Below, piece by piece: positions 5,025-6,302 of a stretch of 6,302 bases of DNA. The stretch is from an uncultured Olsenella sp. (lineage in GTDB: Bacteria > Actinomycetota > Coriobacteriia > Coriobacteriales > Atopobiaceae). The notes below the pieces were generated by a model. It did not search any database. It was not told where the DNA came from and worked only from the letters and a program-made list of their open reading frames with translations. How positions within the stretch are numbered: the first letter of the stretch is position 1; each line of letters begins with the position of its first letter. The stretch spans positions 1 to 6,302 of the forward strand of contig CAUGFC010000102.1 of NCBI GenBank assembly GCA_959598545.1, given 5' to 3'. The translations under genes and the position numbers were made by a program.

Positions 5025-6302
5025 CGAGAAGGACCGCGAGCTCGACCAGGCGACCGAGCTCGGGCGCGGCGAGGCCGTGCCCGCCGCGGAGGAGGAGCTC
5101 GAGGTGCCCGCCGACGCGCTCGGCACCGCCCGACGCCTGTGGGACGCCGCGCGCGGCCAGCGCTGGAGGCTCGTCGTGGCAGCCGTGTGCTCGGTGCTCT
5201 ACGTGTGCGGCTCGCTCGGGGCGACCGCCTACAGCGCGCACCTGATCGACCTGCTCTGGGCCAACATCCAGGCCGCCTTCGCGGAGGGCGAGACCTTCGT
5301 CGCCGCCATCGGCAACGGCGGCGAGGAGATTCTCGTGTTTCTCGGCATCTGGACCGCCGCATGGCTCTTCTACACCGTGCAGGTGCTCGTCATGGCGAGC
5401 TTCGCGGAGCGGCTCAACCTCGGCCTGCGCCGCCGCATCGGCGAGAAGTGCGCGCGGCTGCCGCTGTCCTACTACGACGCGCACCAGCCCGGCGACACGA
5501 TCAGCCGCGTGACCAACGACCTCGACAAGGTCTCCGAGGTGCTGCAGCGCGGCCTGCTCCAGCTGCTGATCGCCGTCACCATGGTGGGCGGCGCCATCGT
5601 CATGATGTCCACCTACGACCTCGCGCTCACGGGCGTCTTCGTGGCGTTCGCGCTGGTGGCGACCGTCGTCACCAAGGTCGTCACCGCCGCCACGCTCAAG
5701 GTCGCCGCCGCGCGCCAAGCCGCGCTCGGTGAGCTCACCGGGCGCGTGGAGGAGGCCTACTCCGGCCGCGCCGTGATCAAGGCGTTCGGTCGCGAGGAGG
5801 CGAGCCTGGCCGACGTGCGCGACGCCGCCGAGCGCCTCGCCGAGACGAGCGGCACCGCTGACTTCGTGACCAACGTCATCGCGCCCGCGATTCGCTTCCT
5901 GATGCGCCTGTGCCAGGTGACCGTGGGTCTTCTCGCCGGGGGCATGCTGGTCATGGGGCAGATCTCCGTCGGCGTGTTCCAGGCGTTCTTCCAGTACGTC
6001 ATGCAGGCGTCCGAGCCGTTCACGCAGCTCTCGCTCACGGTGAACATGCTGCAGGGCGCGTTGGCCGCCGCCGAGCGCGTGTTCCGCCTGCTCGACGAGG
6101 CTGAGGTCGTGCCCGACCCCGTGGCGCGGGCCGAGCTGCCGGAGGTCGTGGAGGGTCGCGTGGCCTTCGAGCACGTGCGCTTTGGCTACGCACCCGACCG
6201 CCCGCTCATGCGCGACGTCTCGCTCGTCGCCGAGCCGGGGCAGAAGGTGGCCATCGTCGGCGCCACGGGCGCGGGCAAGACGACGCTCATCAACCTGCTC
6301 AT
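5017..6302 (+). CDS. ABC exporter half-transporter, second subunit (truncated by window end)
   Basis: The frame is open from ATG 5017 to the window end, 428 complete residues without a stop, so the gene continues beyond 6302. After an acidic, Ala/Glu-rich N-terminal tail (about residues 4-35) comes a type I exporter membrane domain. It starts near Trp50 and includes the intracellular loop with LPLSYYDAHQPGDTISRVTNDLD, a classic pattern in this family. The ATPase then begins, with A-loop Tyr in VRFGYAPD and Walker A GATGAGKT (415-422); the signature, Walker B and switch region lie outside. It overlaps the first half-transporter by 8 bases and has a very strong ribosome site (GGGGAGGTG, 5002-5010). 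As partner of a subunit with a degenerate catalytic site, it should carry the canonical Glu and His, which cannot be checked here. Confidence 0.93.
   Translation, partial: MSSEKDRELDQATELGRGEAVPAAEEELEVPADALGTARRLWDAARGQRWRLVVAAVCSVLYVCGSLGATAYSAHLIDLLWANIQAAFAEGETFVAAIGNGGEEILVFLGIWTAAWLFYTVQVLVMASFAERLNLGLRRRIGEKCARLPLSYYDAHQPGDTISRVTNDLDKVSEVLQRGLLQLLIAVTMVGGAIVMMSTYDLALTGVFVAFALVATVVTKVVTAATLKVAAARQAALGELTGRVEEAYSGRAVIKAFGREEASLADVRDAAERLAETSGTADFVTNVIAPAIRFLMRLCQVTVGLLAGGMLVMGQISVGVFQAFFQYVMQASEPFTQLSLTVNMLQGALAAAERVFRLLDEAEVVPDPVARAELPEVVEGRVAFEHVRFGYAPDRPLMRDVSLVAEPGQKVAIVGATGAGKTTLINLL

Noticed and set aside
3192..5126. 644-aa open frame on the - strand opposite the first ABC exporter gene
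   Set aside because: It is antisense to a gene with clear ABC exporter motifs, and its product is a low-complexity string rich in Arg, His, Ala, Val and Glu with no domain pattern. Such frames are expected in high-GC DNA.
4954..6174. 406-aa open frame on the - strand opposite the second ABC gene
   Set aside because: The product is rich in His, Gly, Arg and Glu with no fold signature, and the + strand frame carries the exporter loop and Walker A motifs without a stop.

Overview
The window is high-GC DNA, about 67% G+C in the line I counted inside the MarR gene (2881-2940), with codon use strongly biased to G or C in the third position. The cold-shock protein sequence and the MarR-ABC-ABC layout suggest a high-GC Gram-positive, most likely a member of the Coriobacteriia (Olsenella/Collinsella/Atopobiaceae type). 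That placement comes from protein style, not from a search.

Layout, all on the + strand. (1) 1-89 is the last part of an ABC transporter ATPase of the polysaccharide/teichoic-acid export type (Wzt/TagH-like). (2) 270-473 is a 67-aa cold-shock protein with a hairpin-bearing leader and a UUCG-capped intrinsic terminator. (3) 540-666 is an AT-rich regulatory stretch (35% G+C at 601-660) holding a good sigma70-like promoter, a perfect 10-bp inverted repeat with widely spaced arms, and a second inverted repeat inside it. It leads into (4), a translationally coupled pair at 667-2554: an AAA15/SMC-like ATPase and an RloB-family protein with Toprim-like acidic motifs. This gene pair matches the RloA/RloB arrangement and, as I recall it, the AbiL-type abortive-infection organisation, so it is a candidate anti-phage module. 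(5) 2555-2784 is gene-free and holds direct repeats, a 58-nt composite palindrome, and a promoter with a 12-bp palindromic operator between its -35 and -10. (6) 2785-6302 is an operon of a TTG-started MarR regulator and two overlapping half-ABC exporters. The second exporter is cut off by the window end just after its Walker A motif.

The MarR gene and both ABC genes overlap by 4 and 8 bases. They look like one self-regulated operon for a heterodimeric multidrug-type exporter: the first half-transporter has Asp and Gln in place of the usual catalytic Glu and switch His. The ATPase/RloB pair has more A/T-rich codons than the exporter operon and sits between two housekeeping-looking units, as expected for accessory cargo. 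The pair is the most interesting content. It belongs to families already described, so the novelty lies in this instance and its flanking structures, not in a wholly new system.
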